A stretch of DNA of 64,000 bases from Corbicula japonica (Eukaryota > Mollusca > Bivalvia > Venerida > Cyrenidae), in contig JAZAYU010001092.1 of the NCBI GenBank assembly GCA_038501625.1, positions 26,260 through 90,259 on the forward strand. The letters run 5' to 3'. This document shows, one piece after another, positions 22,201 through 31,639 of the stretch. Under the pieces are notes generated by a model. The model saw only the letters and a program-made list of their open reading frames with translations. It did no database searches and was not told the DNA's origin. The position numbers and the translations under genes were made by a program. How positions within the stretch are numbered: position 1 is the first letter of the stretch; each line of letters begins with the position of its first letter.

Positions 22201-24604
22201 AACCAGGATTTTTATGCACCATCCTCTTTACCACCAAAGTATCTAAAACAATGAAGACAGTCCACATTTATGGATACACTTCAGCATATATAAATGCATT
22301 TATTCTGAAATATATTGCATAAAATTTATATACAATTTAATTGAAAAAAAAAAGTATTATATTCAGAAATCCTGTAAAGTTTTTATTATAACATAGGAAT
22401 CCTACAGGTCCTGTAAGGATATTTCGAGTCAGCAAAAACTGGACATTGTGAAAGCTCTAACCGAACCGAAAACCCCAGAAAAGCCACCTTCTAAGGTAAA
22501 ATTCGAATTTGTTTTATACTTTACAGTGAATAATATTACTTTCACGGTAAAATAAAATGATATTCCACTGTTTTTAAAAATTGAAATATTATTTTCATTT
22601 TCACTGGGTTTTTTCACGTTGCTGAGCTCATTCTATAAAATATATTTCTGTTTTACACTCAGTCGGGAAGATACTAATATCCTCTTTAAGTTAGGCAATG
22701 AACTTTTGACAAACATACACATAAATCATTTCTTAATAATTAGTCAATTATTTACACGATATTTATTCGGCTAAAACAGACAAATATAAACTGATAAAAA
22801 TTAAGTTACGAGTGCAATTGTTGAAATGCACACAATAAAGTATGCTGTCTTTCAAAAGTTTATAGTCAAAAATCTATATATCAGCAGCCATATTCAGAGA
22901 TTGTTTACAAGTTAGGGTTAAATGTATTAATCCTTATTATTTATATATTTTAAAGGAAAAACCTGCAGTAGAAGCTAAGCTCTCGGCACTGCACTCAAAG
23001 GCTGTGACGGAGATGAGAAGACAAAGCGCTGACGTTTTCGTCAAATCTTTGCAAACTGTAAGCAACTTAAGAGGGGGCAAAGATTGCAGATGGCGATAAC
23101 AGGCTAAATTTTAAAAAAAACTTCCGTTTGCATCAGAACTCTGAAATTCATGGAAATTCATTGAAAAAGATACCTGTACAAAGTATATTCCAACCAACAA
23201 TATGTTGTGGCGATTTGTCAAATTACTCTTCGGGGATTTTAAGAAATTCGAGAAGTTAATTTTCTGTTTTTAAGGGCAAACCTTTCTGCTGTATTTTTTA
23301 AAATTTTAAAACCTGCAATTATGTTGTCAGATGACCGAACCATATTGTTGTTTCTTAATCGTTTTTCTAGAGGTTTCAAACAGCGATTCCCGACTTCAGA
23401 TGCAAATGGTATTTCTTTTAATGACTTCTTGTATACATCATTTTTTCATATATCTTAAGCATCCAAACGTACGAAAATACATTACCCGGCCGCAATGGCT
23501 CTTCACTTTTATTGGACTAACAGTAAGTATTAATTGGATAAATAAGTCACCTTTTGCACATGTTACTTTTGCTTGATAATATGATTTTATTTATTGTTAT
23601 TGAAAATTGCTTCATATACGAGTACCTTTTCTTAAAAAATCAAGTAGTCTGTAATCTTTTCAAAGCTAATCAATTTGATATTGTAATATAAATTAAGGCC
23701 GATCATTGGATTTTTATTCGAATTCACCTAACTAGAACAAATTGAGAAATCTATTTTAATTAGTAAATTTAATTGAATAATGTGTAGTTGAAACGGATTC
23801 GTCGTAAATTAGAATTGCACGTGCCTTAATTGTATGCATCTTACCTCTCGTCTAAGTTTTTGTATAAGTCAATCTCTATTCTCATCTTTAAATTTTAGAT
23901 GTAAAGTTTATCAAGTTAAACAGACATGTAACATGTAAAATAAAAAACACGATGCCATGTGAAATATGTTTTACATTAATAATCAAATTGTTACATGGTA
24001 TTTATAACTTTTCTATTACATGTAGCATGTAAGTATTATCCTTTGAAGTATTTTAATGGATTCTTGGTGGATGTGTTATGATGTTACGATGCTATGTAGA
24101 AAAGAGAATATTATACAAATTAAAAACCTTCTTATTACTGCAATATATTTGGTGTTCAGCATTGAACGGCTGGCATATTCTGCCTTTTTGAACCTATGTT
24201 GATTGTGAGTATCAGAAAAACTAATAAGCAGGAAAGCGAAATATAAATTAATCTTTATCATAAACAAGAAAATAATTTGAAAGAACTACAAAACATATAA
24301 TATTTTAAATATGTGTTTTCAGTTCTTGAAAGAAAAATGGAAATCTGAAAAAAGAAGCGGCTGGTTCAACAAAGGGGGCATAGAAACCTACACCAAGAAG
24401 TGTATCGAACTTTGCTGGTTTATGCACGTCCAAGTCCCTCCGGTTCACATTGATCTAAATGTTAAATCTGGCGAAAAGTTTGATTCTAACAAGTTCAAAC
24501 AATACATGAAAAGTGGCAACAAAATAGACTTTGTAGTTTGGCCACCACTGTTACTTCATGAGGGTGGTTCTTTGTTGAGTAAAGGGGTTGCCCAGGGCAA
24601 ATGA
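6525..24604 (+). CDS. Gene 2: Mieap-domain protein, complete, 613 residues
   Basis: Fourteen coding exons: 6526-6648, 9819-9941, 10415-10534, 11455-11489, 13263-13502, 18581-18715, 19072-19206, 19595-19717, 20501-20563, 21131-21193, 21767-21965, 22397-22495, 22956-23057, 24323-24604. All junctions are GT/AG, phases chain throughout, and the total of 1842 nt has one stop. The N-terminus (1-41) is Ser/Thr/Lys-rich and looks disordered. Residues 42-122 are helical; 123-213 is a helix followed by a polar Gln/Ser/Lys linker; 214-344 has three helical exons; 345-386 is coiled coil in two 21-residue exons; 387-613 is the Mieap C-terminal domain. Human Mieap is of similar size (about 540 residues). 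The ATG sits one base after an acceptor, so a 5' UTR intron is likely. A role in mitochondrial quality control is inferred from the family name only. Confidence 0.88.
7648..7806. repeat. Two-copy direct repeat, about 99-bp period
   Basis: The segment running from attgtcacgta through agcttaataaataaagagg and cttcgtcaa to actttaaactatg occurs at about 7648-7703 and again at about 7747-7806. Confidence 0.75.
7942..9011. mobile_element. TTAA-flanked non-autonomous inverted-repeat element
   Basis: The element spans 7946-9007, with TTAA immediately outside both ends (7942-7945, 9008-9011), as expected for a TTAA target-site duplication such as that of piggyBac-type elements. The left end GGCCCGGTCACACCACCC and the reverse complement of the right end GGCCCGGTTATACCGCCC start inverted repeats that continue through GAACGTTGCTGGAGCG. 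The subterminal regions are GC-rich and built from degenerate units such as gcggtggtg and gcgttggtttagcgg. The centre (about 8190-8460) is unrelated AT-richer sequence. No transposase is encoded; reading frames here are by-products of GC content. Confidence 0.85.
9683..9770 (+). repeat. Family R fragment
   Basis: It matches only the right end of the family (atgctctctcc, cttcttcttgactgtgtg, gcaattcctgatgtgcatattt). It lies about 50 bp before gene 2 exon 2. Confidence 0.7.
9819..9941 (+). CDS. Gene 2 exon 2: helical module
   Basis: Acceptor tattttag, donor AAT|gtaggc, 123 nt, phase 0 on both sides. It encodes RDLINFENIKKAAKAIE through LDEAIVN, predicted helical by its heptad-like Leu/Ile/Ala pattern. 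No known domain was recognised. Confidence 0.82.
10415..10534 (+). CDS. Gene 2 exon 3: helical module
   Basis: Acceptor cctttaacag, donor TTG|gtaaaa, 120 nt, phase 0. It encodes KSYEKALAVIVELKRFMQQ through LEDLRLHL. It is positionally equivalent to gene 3 exon 42653-42781, where a similar helical exon precedes a very short exon. Confidence 0.82.
11455..11489 (+). CDS. Gene 2 exon 4: 35-nt micro-exon
   Basis: Acceptor ttctggacag, donor CT|gtaagt. It encodes VTVEQDNAANL plus a split Leu codon and switches intron phase from 0 to 2. Gene 3 has the matching micro-exon (44360-44403, 44 nt), also the phase switch point. Confidence 0.75.
12347..12419 (-). other. tRNA-Glu-like sequence (pseudogene or SINE head)
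   Basis: On the minus strand there is an A-box-like run TGTAGTGGTTATCA, an anticodon-arm-like loop CTCTCAA (CUC, Glu) and a B-box-like GGGTTCAATACT. The two ends do not form a proper 7-bp acceptor stem, so it is not called a working tRNA gene. It lies in a gene 2 intron. Confidence 0.5.
13263..13502 (+). CDS. Gene 2 exon 5: helix plus polar linker
   Basis: The acceptor aacatttcag has phase 2. The exon encodes ANKETEDVKNKLIAIEKEL, then a Gln/Ser/Pro/Lys-rich stretch, then EKTLSAMLSEIKRLAF. The donor is placed at AT|gtgaat, phase 2. Without splicing the frame would end at TGA (13504-13506), so this donor decides whether the long protein is made. The next exon continues in phase, and the whole-gene frame supports it. 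Confidence 0.75.
15516..16140. repeat. Direct repeat pair, about 153 bp
   Basis: The segment from atgggtgagataagtaacc to ttttccggcaacgcata occurs at 15516-15669 and at 15988-16140, nearly identical. The second copy runs straight into the (TA)n tract; the first is preceded by a short (ta) run. Confidence 0.9.
16139..16219. repeat. (TA)n microsatellite
   Basis: An uninterrupted TA dinucleotide tract of about 80 bp. It gives Ile-Tyr open frames on both strands that are not genes. Confidence 0.97.
16629..17041. mobile_element. 413-bp TA-flanked inverted-repeat element, copy 1
   Basis: It begins CAGTACTGTGAACGTTTAA and ends with the inverted AACGTTCACAGTACTG, with TA directly outside both ends. 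Two arrays of 21-22 bp units of the type acgatacacgata-acggacgc lie inside, near each end. A second copy of exactly the same length is at 46873-47285. It has no coding capacity and is MITE-like; the TA target suggests Tc1/mariner-type mobilisation (inference). Confidence 0.88.
17405..18280 (-). repeat. Dispersed repeat family R, copy 2 (longest)
   Basis: It is the reverse complement of the copy at 5180-5583 over its first 530 bp. It contains an internal tandem duplication of about 137 bp (about 17661-17797 and 17798-17935). It continues through segments shared with 54209-54763 (gctgtaaaatatcatgttggta, in two pieces, and tttataaattaaat), so the full family unit is near 0.9 kb. Confidence 0.8.
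18581..18715 (+). CDS. Gene 2 exon 6: B-type helical module
   Basis: The acceptor is ttattaaag; the donor CAAAT|gtacga is weak but in phase. It is 135 nt, phase 2 on both sides. It encodes SAVNQNDENMKKHIYQLW through EKIVNKLQ. The pattern KK-I--LW...L-KIV resembles the B-type exons of gene 3 (for example KKILSIWKHTG), suggesting common descent. Confidence 0.75.
19072..19206 (+). CDS. Gene 2 exon 7: helical module
   Basis: Acceptor gaccatag, donor AC|gtatgt, 135 nt, phase 2 on both sides. It encodes LEKMSNEVEEQCSRLYED through LLGGAIKNLK, amphipathic helices with no recognised domain. Confidence 0.78.
19232..19400. repeat. 81-bp tandem duplication in gene 2 intron 7
   Basis: The run gatataattaggatatgtag to attacattaga is present twice in a row, with the second copy starting 81 bp after the first. 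It begins 26 bp after the exon 7 donor. Confidence 0.85.
19595..19717 (+). CDS. Gene 2 exon 8: helical module
   Basis: Acceptor tttaacag, donor AAAAG|gtaatt, 123 nt, phase 2 on both sides. It encodes CHGETFCVRKYLNEQLLVLK through CRQLEEEIKR, leading into the coiled-coil exons. Confidence 0.8.
20501..20563 (+). CDS. Gene 2 exon 9: 21-residue coiled-coil module
   Basis: Acceptor aaatatag, donor CAG|gtatta, 63 nt, phase 2 on both sides. It encodes LQESSSKLAELEKENATLIT plus a split Arg. Three heptads with Leu/Ile core positions. Confidence 0.87.
21131..21193 (+). CDS. Gene 2 exon 10: 21-residue coiled-coil module
   Basis: Acceptor atgtttag, donor CAG|gtatta, 63 nt, phase 2 on both sides. It starts LHESSIKIKELENEK and ends LLN plus a split Arg. 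It is a duplicate of exon 9: same length, phase, donor sequence and heptad register. Confidence 0.87.
21330..21745 (+). repeat. Dispersed repeat family R, copy 3, abutting an exon
   Basis: A diverged + orientation copy (aatgcaatattg, acctggttcaaac, ttttgccactgaccattcc, aattccagatatgcaaat). Its right end stops about 20 bp before the acceptor of gene 2 exon 11, so the polypyrimidine/branch region of that intron overlaps or borders the repeat. Confidence 0.75.
21767..21965 (+). CDS. Gene 2 exon 11: start of Mieap domain
   Basis: The acceptor tatttaag has phase 2 (AG|A Arg), and the donor ACG|gtaagt is phase 0. It encodes LSKMAGANLTDNN through LYSILT, with NPNIADLSD and ELYDNAWTDAYE. It is close to gene 1 exon 524-734. 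Confidence 0.9.
22397..22495 (+). CDS. Gene 2 exon 12: Mieap domain
   Basis: Acceptor taacatag, donor AAG|gtaaaa, 99 nt, phase 0. It encodes ESYRSCKDISSQQKLD, a helix, then the proline-rich EPKTPEKPPSK. Confidence 0.87.
22956..23057 (+). CDS. Gene 2 exon 13: Mieap domain
   Basis: Acceptor ttttaaag, donor ACT|gtaagc, 102 nt, phase 0. It encodes EKPAVEAKLSALHSK through ADVFVKSLQT. Confidence 0.86.
23067..23285. repeat. Degenerate copy related to the 43.7-kb palindromic element
   Basis: The run agagggggcaaagattgcag, atggcgataacaggct and ctctgaaattcatgg matches the arm of the foldback element at 43693-44334, with many differences. It begins about 10 bp after the exon 13 donor. Confidence 0.6.
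24323..24604 (+). CDS. Gene 2 terminal exon: end of Mieap domain
   Basis: The acceptor tgttttcag is followed by FLKEKWKSEKRSGW. It contains CIELCWFMHVQ, PPVHIDL and SGNKIDFVVWPPLLLHE, and ends GVAQGK plus TGA (24602-24604). It is near-identical in motif content to the gene 1 terminal exon. Confidence 0.92.
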   Translation, partial: FLKEKWKSEKRSGWFNKGGIETYTKKCIELCWFMHVQVPPVHIDLNVKSGEKFDSNKFKQYMKSGNKIDFVVWPPLLLHEGGSLLSKGVAQGK

Positions 24605-24638
24605 GACTTAGAACCAAATATTGTTAATTTTAAATGAT

Positions 24639-24644
24639 AATAAA
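24639..24644 (+). promoter_or_regulatory. Polyadenylation signal AATAAA, gene 2
   Basis: A canonical AATAAA hexamer 35 bp after the gene 2 stop codon, followed by AT-rich sequence. It is plausible as the 3' end signal, implying a short 3' UTR. Confidence 0.6.
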
Positions 24645-25127
24645 TCAAGAACAAGGATTTTCTTTATTCAAAAGGCTTAATATCACGATTATCACTGACA
24701 CTTAACCAAACCACTTGATACCAGTGACTCTTATATTTTTGGTGAAAAAAAAACAAAAAAAAAACAACAAGAGGTAGCAGGAGAAATGATTGTCTGGTCA
24801 TGTGCCAGTGGAAGATTTCACATTTTATGATTTCTTTTAAAAACCTTTGTTGTCAGATTTCTTATATTGAAAATATACCCAACATATCGTCTCTGGATAA
24901 ATTATTTACATTTATGATTACATCACAGTTGCTTGTTGTGATTTTGGTGATCTGTATTTGTCTTCCCGCGCAATCACTGCGTTTGAATATAAAAAGGTCA
25001 AAATAGCTATTTTTTATAATGACAAGATATTTGGCATGCATGGATATTACATCACCTTTAAAATGCATCTCCTTTAATAATCCCTGACATACTTTTCTTA
25101 ACTGTAACGAAAAGATCGAAAATATCT

Positions 25128-25262
25128 CGGGTTCTTATATGAACAAACAAGTAAAAGGTGTTTGGTAAATTCACTCCAATCCACCCATCTTCTCGGCAAT
25201 TTTGCATGCCAAAACAAACAATCAAATAACAACTAAGAGGCTCATAGTATTGACAAGCATTA
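25128..25262 (-). repeat. Family R fragment
   Basis: It is a degenerate reverse copy of the left part only (gggttcttatatgaac, aagtaaaaggtgt, ttgcatgccaaaac). Confidence 0.6.
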
Positions 25263-25517
25263 TAGGCACGACTAAGTAGATAGTCATGTTAGTAGTCTTT
25301 TGGTTTGAAATTATAGATAACTTTACGAATATCATTGAGAAATCTATGTTGCTTTTTATAATCGGGCCGACATAAAACACATGTCGAGATATCCCTTGTT
25401 ACAGTAGTGATTTCAATTAAAAATTGTAAAATCGAATGCAATCCTGATATCGAAAATGAAAATTTGCAAATCAAAGCGTTTTACTTTTTTGTGACAATAG
25501 TATCATACCCCAGTTTA

Positions 25518-25917
25518 TAAAAAAGTGAAATATGCATATCAGGAATTGCCACACTCACAGCCTCCCCGCGCAGCGAAAAAGAAGAGAGGAAAAAAGAGCG
25601 TGTGTTTATAAGTATGTCAAATTCAAATAAGACACCACAAACAATTAACGAAAATGAGATTTCCGCCTCGGAACGGCCAATGGCTAATAATTTGCCACTA
25701 GGGAGTTTAAACCAGGTTCTTAGGTGCACCAACCTCATTTGACCCAACGGGTTCTCATATCAACACACAAGTACAAGGTGTCTTGGTAAAATAACTCCAA
25801 CCTACCTTACGGCTCAACAATGTTGCATACAAAAGCACACAAACATATAAAACATAAGAAGCTAATGGCATTGCAAAGCCAAAGGGCTGGGTACTCAATG
25901 ATCTAACCGAGATCACT
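25518..25917 (-). repeat. Dispersed repeat family R, copy 4
   Basis: A reverse copy from gtgaaatatgcatatcagg through tttgccactagggagtttaa and gtgcaccaacctc to gcaaagccaaaggg. It is well preserved and ends tactcaatgatctaaccgag, as copy 2 does. Confidence 0.8.
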
Positions 25918-27237
25918 GTAACTGTTATGCAACGATTTTGTTCGTTAACATTCTAGATAAGCAAACAAACTGCGATATGAAAACCCAAAATATGTTGCAT
26001 GTGGGGCATTACCAACCTAAACCATTTAAAATGATATTATCTGTGCTTTCCTCTGCGTCCGATTTAAAGCCCGTACAGTTCATTGATATTTGCTTAATAT
26101 TTCTTTAAGCGTTGTACCACTTCTTCATAAATTTGCAAAAGTACTAAAAACAAGAAATATCATTCAAACAAAGGCGTTAATTCAGACATTCAGGTCACTA
26201 AACTTCTCCAAAAAGCTTTGATCTACGTCCTTTTAAACAGATTGTACAATAAATAAACAATGCTAAATGACAACTGTACATTGTTTAACATGTGAACAGT
26301 CTCTATTGTGCAGTTTATATATGATTTAAATAAATTTTATAGATTAAAAGGCCGTCCACTTTCACAACAGCACTTTAACGCAAAAAAGGAAAATTATCTT
26401 TACTGTTGACATGCATAATGTACGACAATATGAGAAATTTTATAAAAGTGTGATTGACTTTCCTGGTCGCGTAAATGGGTGAAAACTTTGATTTCATTTG
26501 ATTTCAAAATACCCTTTTAATTTTTCATGACTGAAGTTCTTTCAAAAGACACAATATATTATTGTCATGATCATTATACTTATGTGGGCATACGTTTCAA
26601 TAATTTTGTGTTGTTTAGTTTTTTGTGACTGTTGTACATATTATAATTTTCGGGAAGTTATAGGTATAGCTATCTTTCTTTACAGTTCTGACGTCTTAAC
26701 GTTTGTAAAATGATGATACATGTATAACGATCAGTTTTTTTAACTGAATTTTGCCGTAATAGAAATTTTGATAATTTGTTTTACTGATGACAGTGAAATG
26801 ACGACTGAAGACGGCCCTTTAAGTGTAGAATAAAAGTACATCAATAACATTTATATGTGCGAATTTCTATAGAACATTATTTAGCAGTAAGAAATAATTT
26901 CTTTTTAGCTTTCTTTCTTTTTTTCTATAAATGAACTGCGAACAGACATATTTTAATACAACTATATTGGAACCCACGCTAGCGCGGGCTTAGAGAATAT
27001 ACCTATTTACATAAGAAGGTCATGTCTGTAGTGATATGTAGAAGAATCCGGCTAAAGCGATCCCCTTTCTCCTCTCCCTCACACACACACTAATCCGAGC
27101 ATGTTTTTAAAACAAAAGACAAATAGTGAAAAAAAAGTGTTTTTAAACGTAATAATGATACTTTTCCTCCAAAACAAACAACTTTTGCCAGGCGTATGAG
27201 TGGTCTTAAAAGCGGGGGTTTTCTGTATTGTTATAAT

Positions 27238-28510
27238 AATGATGGAAATAACCACGGTGCCAAGGGTAAACGCATCATTTTTCCGCGTATCGCCGATATT
27301 TTATCATCCTGAGTGTTATCACCGTATCACTTTAGGCAAAACAAACCGTGAAAAAGTCCATCCATTATGGAAAACGTCAAAAAGGTATACCTTTAAAGTG
27401 AGTGTATTAACCAAAGAATGTATACGGAATATTATGCTCACTGATAGTTAAGTTTTTGCCATGTTTATATCTAGGACTTGTAGGATTTCTTTGTTTTAGT
27501 GAAAACAACTACAGCGGGTTTCGATAAAATGACTTATTGGAATACATTTAAAATCAGAACTTTCTGTTTTCAATCAAAATGTTTATTTGATATTGCTGCG
27601 AGCATCAAAAATATGTATGTAATGAATACTGCACATATACATATGCTGTTTTGTTCTTTATTTATTTCATAAAGGCATGAACACTGCCCTGATTCTTCGT
27701 ACCGTACCATTGGTCCGCACTTAGGATTGTGGTACCGTATGATTAACCTTATGCTGCATTAACTGTATTTGCATCTATTTATCATTGCCTATCTGTTCGA
27801 GGCCTCCAGAGATGTGTTAGTCAGGAGAGGTATTGATTCGGAAGATATCTCAGTTCTAGTATCATACCTGGTTCTTTTCGATGTCCGGCGTAAAACATAA
27901 CATACTTGAACCCTGTCTTACACATAACAAATATAAATAAATATAAAGGAAGATGTAAGGATCGACCTCGCCAACTCTATGTTCAAGCTGTACTGACTAT
28001 AAAGGGGTTGCACTTCAGATTTCAGTTTATCAAAAATTAGCGAAGTTATGGTTCTACACGATGCGGTATCCCGTATGTCAAAGTTTTCTTGACTTTACAA
28101 CGTTATTTCGTATTAGTAGGAAATATTTGTATGTTATTAGCTCGTGTCTCTGATCATTTGACCTGTGGTACTTATTCATATAACGTTATTTTTGAAAAAA
28201 AAATATTGAATTTCGCATCTAGAACACAAAAGTGCTACATGTGCCACAAGTGTTTTCATTAGTTTCAATAGCCAAAAACTGTTGCAAAAATGAGTTGCAT
28301 ACACAAATGAAACATTCAAAATTTCCGTGATGTCGGCAAACTCTCTCAATTATATCCATTTAATAGACAATGTTTCGCATTTCAAACGAAACATCTTGTC
28401 GTTCCTCAAGAATGCGTTAGAATGATACGGTGATAAGCGCAGATGATAAAATATCGGCGGTATGCAGAAAAATGATGCGTAAATCGTTGACACCGTGATA
28501 ACATGACAAA
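27238..28510. repeat. Inverted repeat pair, about 95-bp arms
   Basis: The left arm (27238-27335), including gcatcatttttccgcgtatc and gccgatattttatcatc, recurs in inverted orientation at 28416-28510 with a few differences. The arms are 1.1 kb apart. Whether they are the ends of one element or two separate insertions cannot be decided by eye. Confidence 0.65.
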
Positions 28511-29823
28511 GCATATTAAGGTTCAGAAGTTTCACCAACTAAACAATACATTAACATTTTGAAGAAGTTTACAATTATTTATTGGCAGGATGAAAATGAG
28601 TGGGATTTTCATTACCATTATCAAAATTTGATTCAGACACTTATAGGTCTATGTTGAACAGGTAATGATCTAAGTTTACGGGATAAAAAGAAAGAAAAAG
28701 ATATTGGCCAAACGTGCTAGTAATGACATGTTTTTAACGCGGTCTATATAATAAATGATTACTCTATTAAATAAAATAATGAACAAAATCAAGATTTTCT
28801 GATTTGAAATGTATGAGTGTCCGAGTGATTTTTTATGCAATATGCTCTACTACAGCAAGGTATTTCTTTTCAAAATGTGCAACTGAAACTGGCCTGTAAT
28901 AGTTCAATTAAATTTATCGAAATCTATTGGTAAATTTCTATTTTTAGCCTTGGGTGTTTTCCAGTACTTATTTGCTAATATCTCTGTTTGTGTACATATC
29001 AGTGCATACTTCAATCAAAGCGCTGAAAGCGTTGAAAGACTGGCGCGCTGGTTGAATCGAACTTGCCCTGCACAGATATCATTACTTTAAACATATGAAA
29101 CTATGTGTGATTTTTTTCGTTAAACTTTGTGACAGTTACTATCATCAACATTAGCAAATAATTCAGTATATTCAGGGATTTCAATAGATGCAGGTACTTG
29201 TATTTTGATGCAAGGAAATTAGGTATCACTTTTTTCACCTTAATCTTAGGTTGAGGGTCTTTTTGATGCAGGAGCGTATGATAAGTGGTAAAAATTTGCT
29301 AGAATAACGATGATCAGGCTCCGCCACAACTGAGTAGTGTCAACAATGAAATGCACAAGGCTCACGTACCTTAAGAGACTAAAACAGTTACAGTCTTAAT
29401 TTTTACGTAGATCGCAACAATGCATTAATAAAAATATTCTCCAACTTACTTACGGTCTCCCCAGGATTTTTGGAAGGGTTGTCGCTGGACAGTTCGTGGA
29501 TTTTAGTTCGCGAAACTTTATTTTTTAACTATCATTTTATACAGTTTTATATTTGTACCAAAGTTTACTGCAACAACGGTATATAGTACATAGATGTTTT
29601 TATCTCTTTAGAGTCAAGAAAGGTACAAATTTAAAAAACATAAATAATGTGAAACAATGTGTAAACAGTATATCAACATGTGTTTTAATTACATAAACTG
29701 ATCTGATCTCATCAAGTTACAATGTCAACTATATACTCTGTATAGTTAGTTTTTCACCTTCATTGTCCAAGATATCTCACACATATCAAACTCAGTGTTT
29801 CATTACAACTGACAGGATTAGGA

Positions 29824-30720
29824 TTAAACTTTCAGACGCCTCTTTTTTTCTTGGACCCAAGTGCTGACTGCCTTATTATAATCAAACTTCAGTACATCAG
29901 GACCTTCCATGGATATCATTAACAATGAATTTAATGTTGAGTTGTTAAGCCTGCTATTAAGCTTTGTCTTCACTCTTGATAAGGTGGAAAAACCCCACTC
30001 ACAATCTGAGATTAAATAACTTTAAGATACCAGTAAACATATAGACAGCTTCATATGTATAAAATAATTTCATAATAGGTATTCAGTTAACACAAACAGG
30101 TATAATAAATTATATAGTGCACCCCTAGAACCTGGTTTAAACCCCCAGTAGCAAATTATTTTGCCACTGACAGTTCCAAGGCGCTAACTCATACGGTTCT
30201 CTTTTTTGTTAAACAATCAACAAACAAATCATTTATTTTCCTCTCTTCTTTATTGCTGCAGGGGGAGGCGGTGATTTATAAGTGTGGCTATTCCTGATAT
30301 GTACATTTCCCTTTTTATTATAGTAGCATGAAATTGAGTTATTTTATTTTTTTCAAGTCACAAGGCTAAGTAAATATATATATATTAAAGACCGTTTCCA
30401 ACTTCTTGCAACCAGGAGTAGACTTTCTTCCACTTAGGATCGACACCTGACTGGATCGAACTGGCTGTTCGAGGTAGCCGGCGTTGATTCAGTGTCTCGG
30501 CATGTTGGGGTACCGCGTCCGGCGTCGGAGTAATTTCACGACGTGAAGGGGTACTTGGCGTCGTCAGAGTCGCTCTTGAAGGGCTATCCGGAATGATCTC
30601 GATCTCATTTCTAGAATTTTGAAGTTCAGAATGCCCGATGGAGTTGGCATCAGCCTCACAAGGCCGGTTTCTCTTGAAATAAGATAGAATCGACGAGTCG
30701 TCGTTCTTTTGAGCATGCAT
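29824..30720 (-). pseudogene. Decayed hAT-type transposase or hAT-derived gene (ZNF862/KIAA1586-like)
   Basis: Two minus-strand pieces are recognisable. At 30720-30385 an ATG frame of 111 residues has a short N-terminus, a Ser/Thr/Pro-rich linker and DPKWKKVYSWLQEVGNG, the sequence that usually precedes the first zinc-finger cysteines in this group; it then hits a stop. At 30005-29824 there is an acceptor-like aatctcag and then CEWGFSTLSRVKTKLNSRL through LLMISMEGPDVL to a stop, the C-terminal dimerisation segment typical of hAT transposases. The several hundred residues in between are missing, and a family R fragment occupies the gap. Such proteins bind DNA ends and cut them; this copy cannot. 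A domesticated two-exon gene is the less likely alternative. Confidence 0.65.
30113..30312 (+). repeat. Family R fragment inside the hAT relic
   Basis: It matches gtgcacccctagaacctgg, ttttgccactgacagttcc, gctaactca and the end tattcctgatatgtacattt. It lies exactly between the two surviving hAT pieces. Confidence 0.75.
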
Positions 30721-31609
30721 ACTTGAAAATGTGTCCGACGAAAATGAACTTATCGTTAAGGTCTAACTGCAAGTTGCTAATAGATTTGTTTAAAACAAAT
30801 CAAATATCGCGCAATTATTTTCGTACATATATACAGTACAATTTTCTAAGTGTTTGTCTTCTAATCCGGCCACGTGGAGAGGCGGAGTTATCCAGCTGAT
30901 AGTACAGAAATCGATTGTGATTGGTCAAATCGCCCATTGCTTAACCTTGAATGAGGTGTGTATTGAAAAACGCTTGTTGGAAATAGATAAAGTTTGTTAA
31001 CGGTTGTCGGGCGCGAAAACCGTTATGATAGCTGGGGAGAACACTGGGGCCCGGCCCGGTCCTTGAAAGCCGAGCAAAATCTCGATCCACAACTGCTCCA
31101 ACCTAATGGCAACCCACGCTATCTCCCGCTTGTCACGTGACTGATTTGTTTTAATCGTTTTTTTAATATCCTTTCATAGTTGTTTGAACAACAACATTAA
31201 ATTGTTTTCTTGTTTTTATTTGTAGCATTATCTTTCAAAGTTCGCATTCCTTCTCTAAACATTTGTATTTTCTTTAAATGCACTACTTTTTATGCCACAC
31301 AACTACGAAATCTTTCAGGCGTAACTAAACTACTCATGCATATCCAGTTGCTTGTTCACTGCCGTAGCTGGTCGTGATTACACTCTACATTTGCTAGCTG
31401 GCGTTTTTGGCATGGATGCTCCAAAATTACACGGAAACTTACTATCAATCGCTCAGAATTCGTGGAATGGTGTGCTGCATTGTTCTTCACACTTGTGCAG
31501 AACATTTCGGCCTGCTCTCGCGGTGACCACTTACTTGATACGCTCTCGTGGTCGCAATGATGCACCCGAAGTTAACGACGGCGCGTCGCAGAGTTCACGG
31601 CATCGTTTC

Positions 31610-31639
31610 TTAAGACTGGCGCATGCGAGCCAGTCTTAA
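31610..31639. other. Perfect 11-bp hairpin
   Basis: The arms TTAAGACTGGC (31610-31620) and GCCAGTCTTAA (31629-31639) enclose an 8-nt loop, gcatgcga. It is in GC-richer intergenic DNA and is followed by AAAT rather than a T tract. No function can be assigned. Confidence 0.7.

Noticed and set aside
31352..31639. Overlapping frames on both strands near 31.4 kb
   Set aside because: The stretch is GC-richer, so frames are longer by chance; no family was recognised and no splice context seen. It could be an old repeat.
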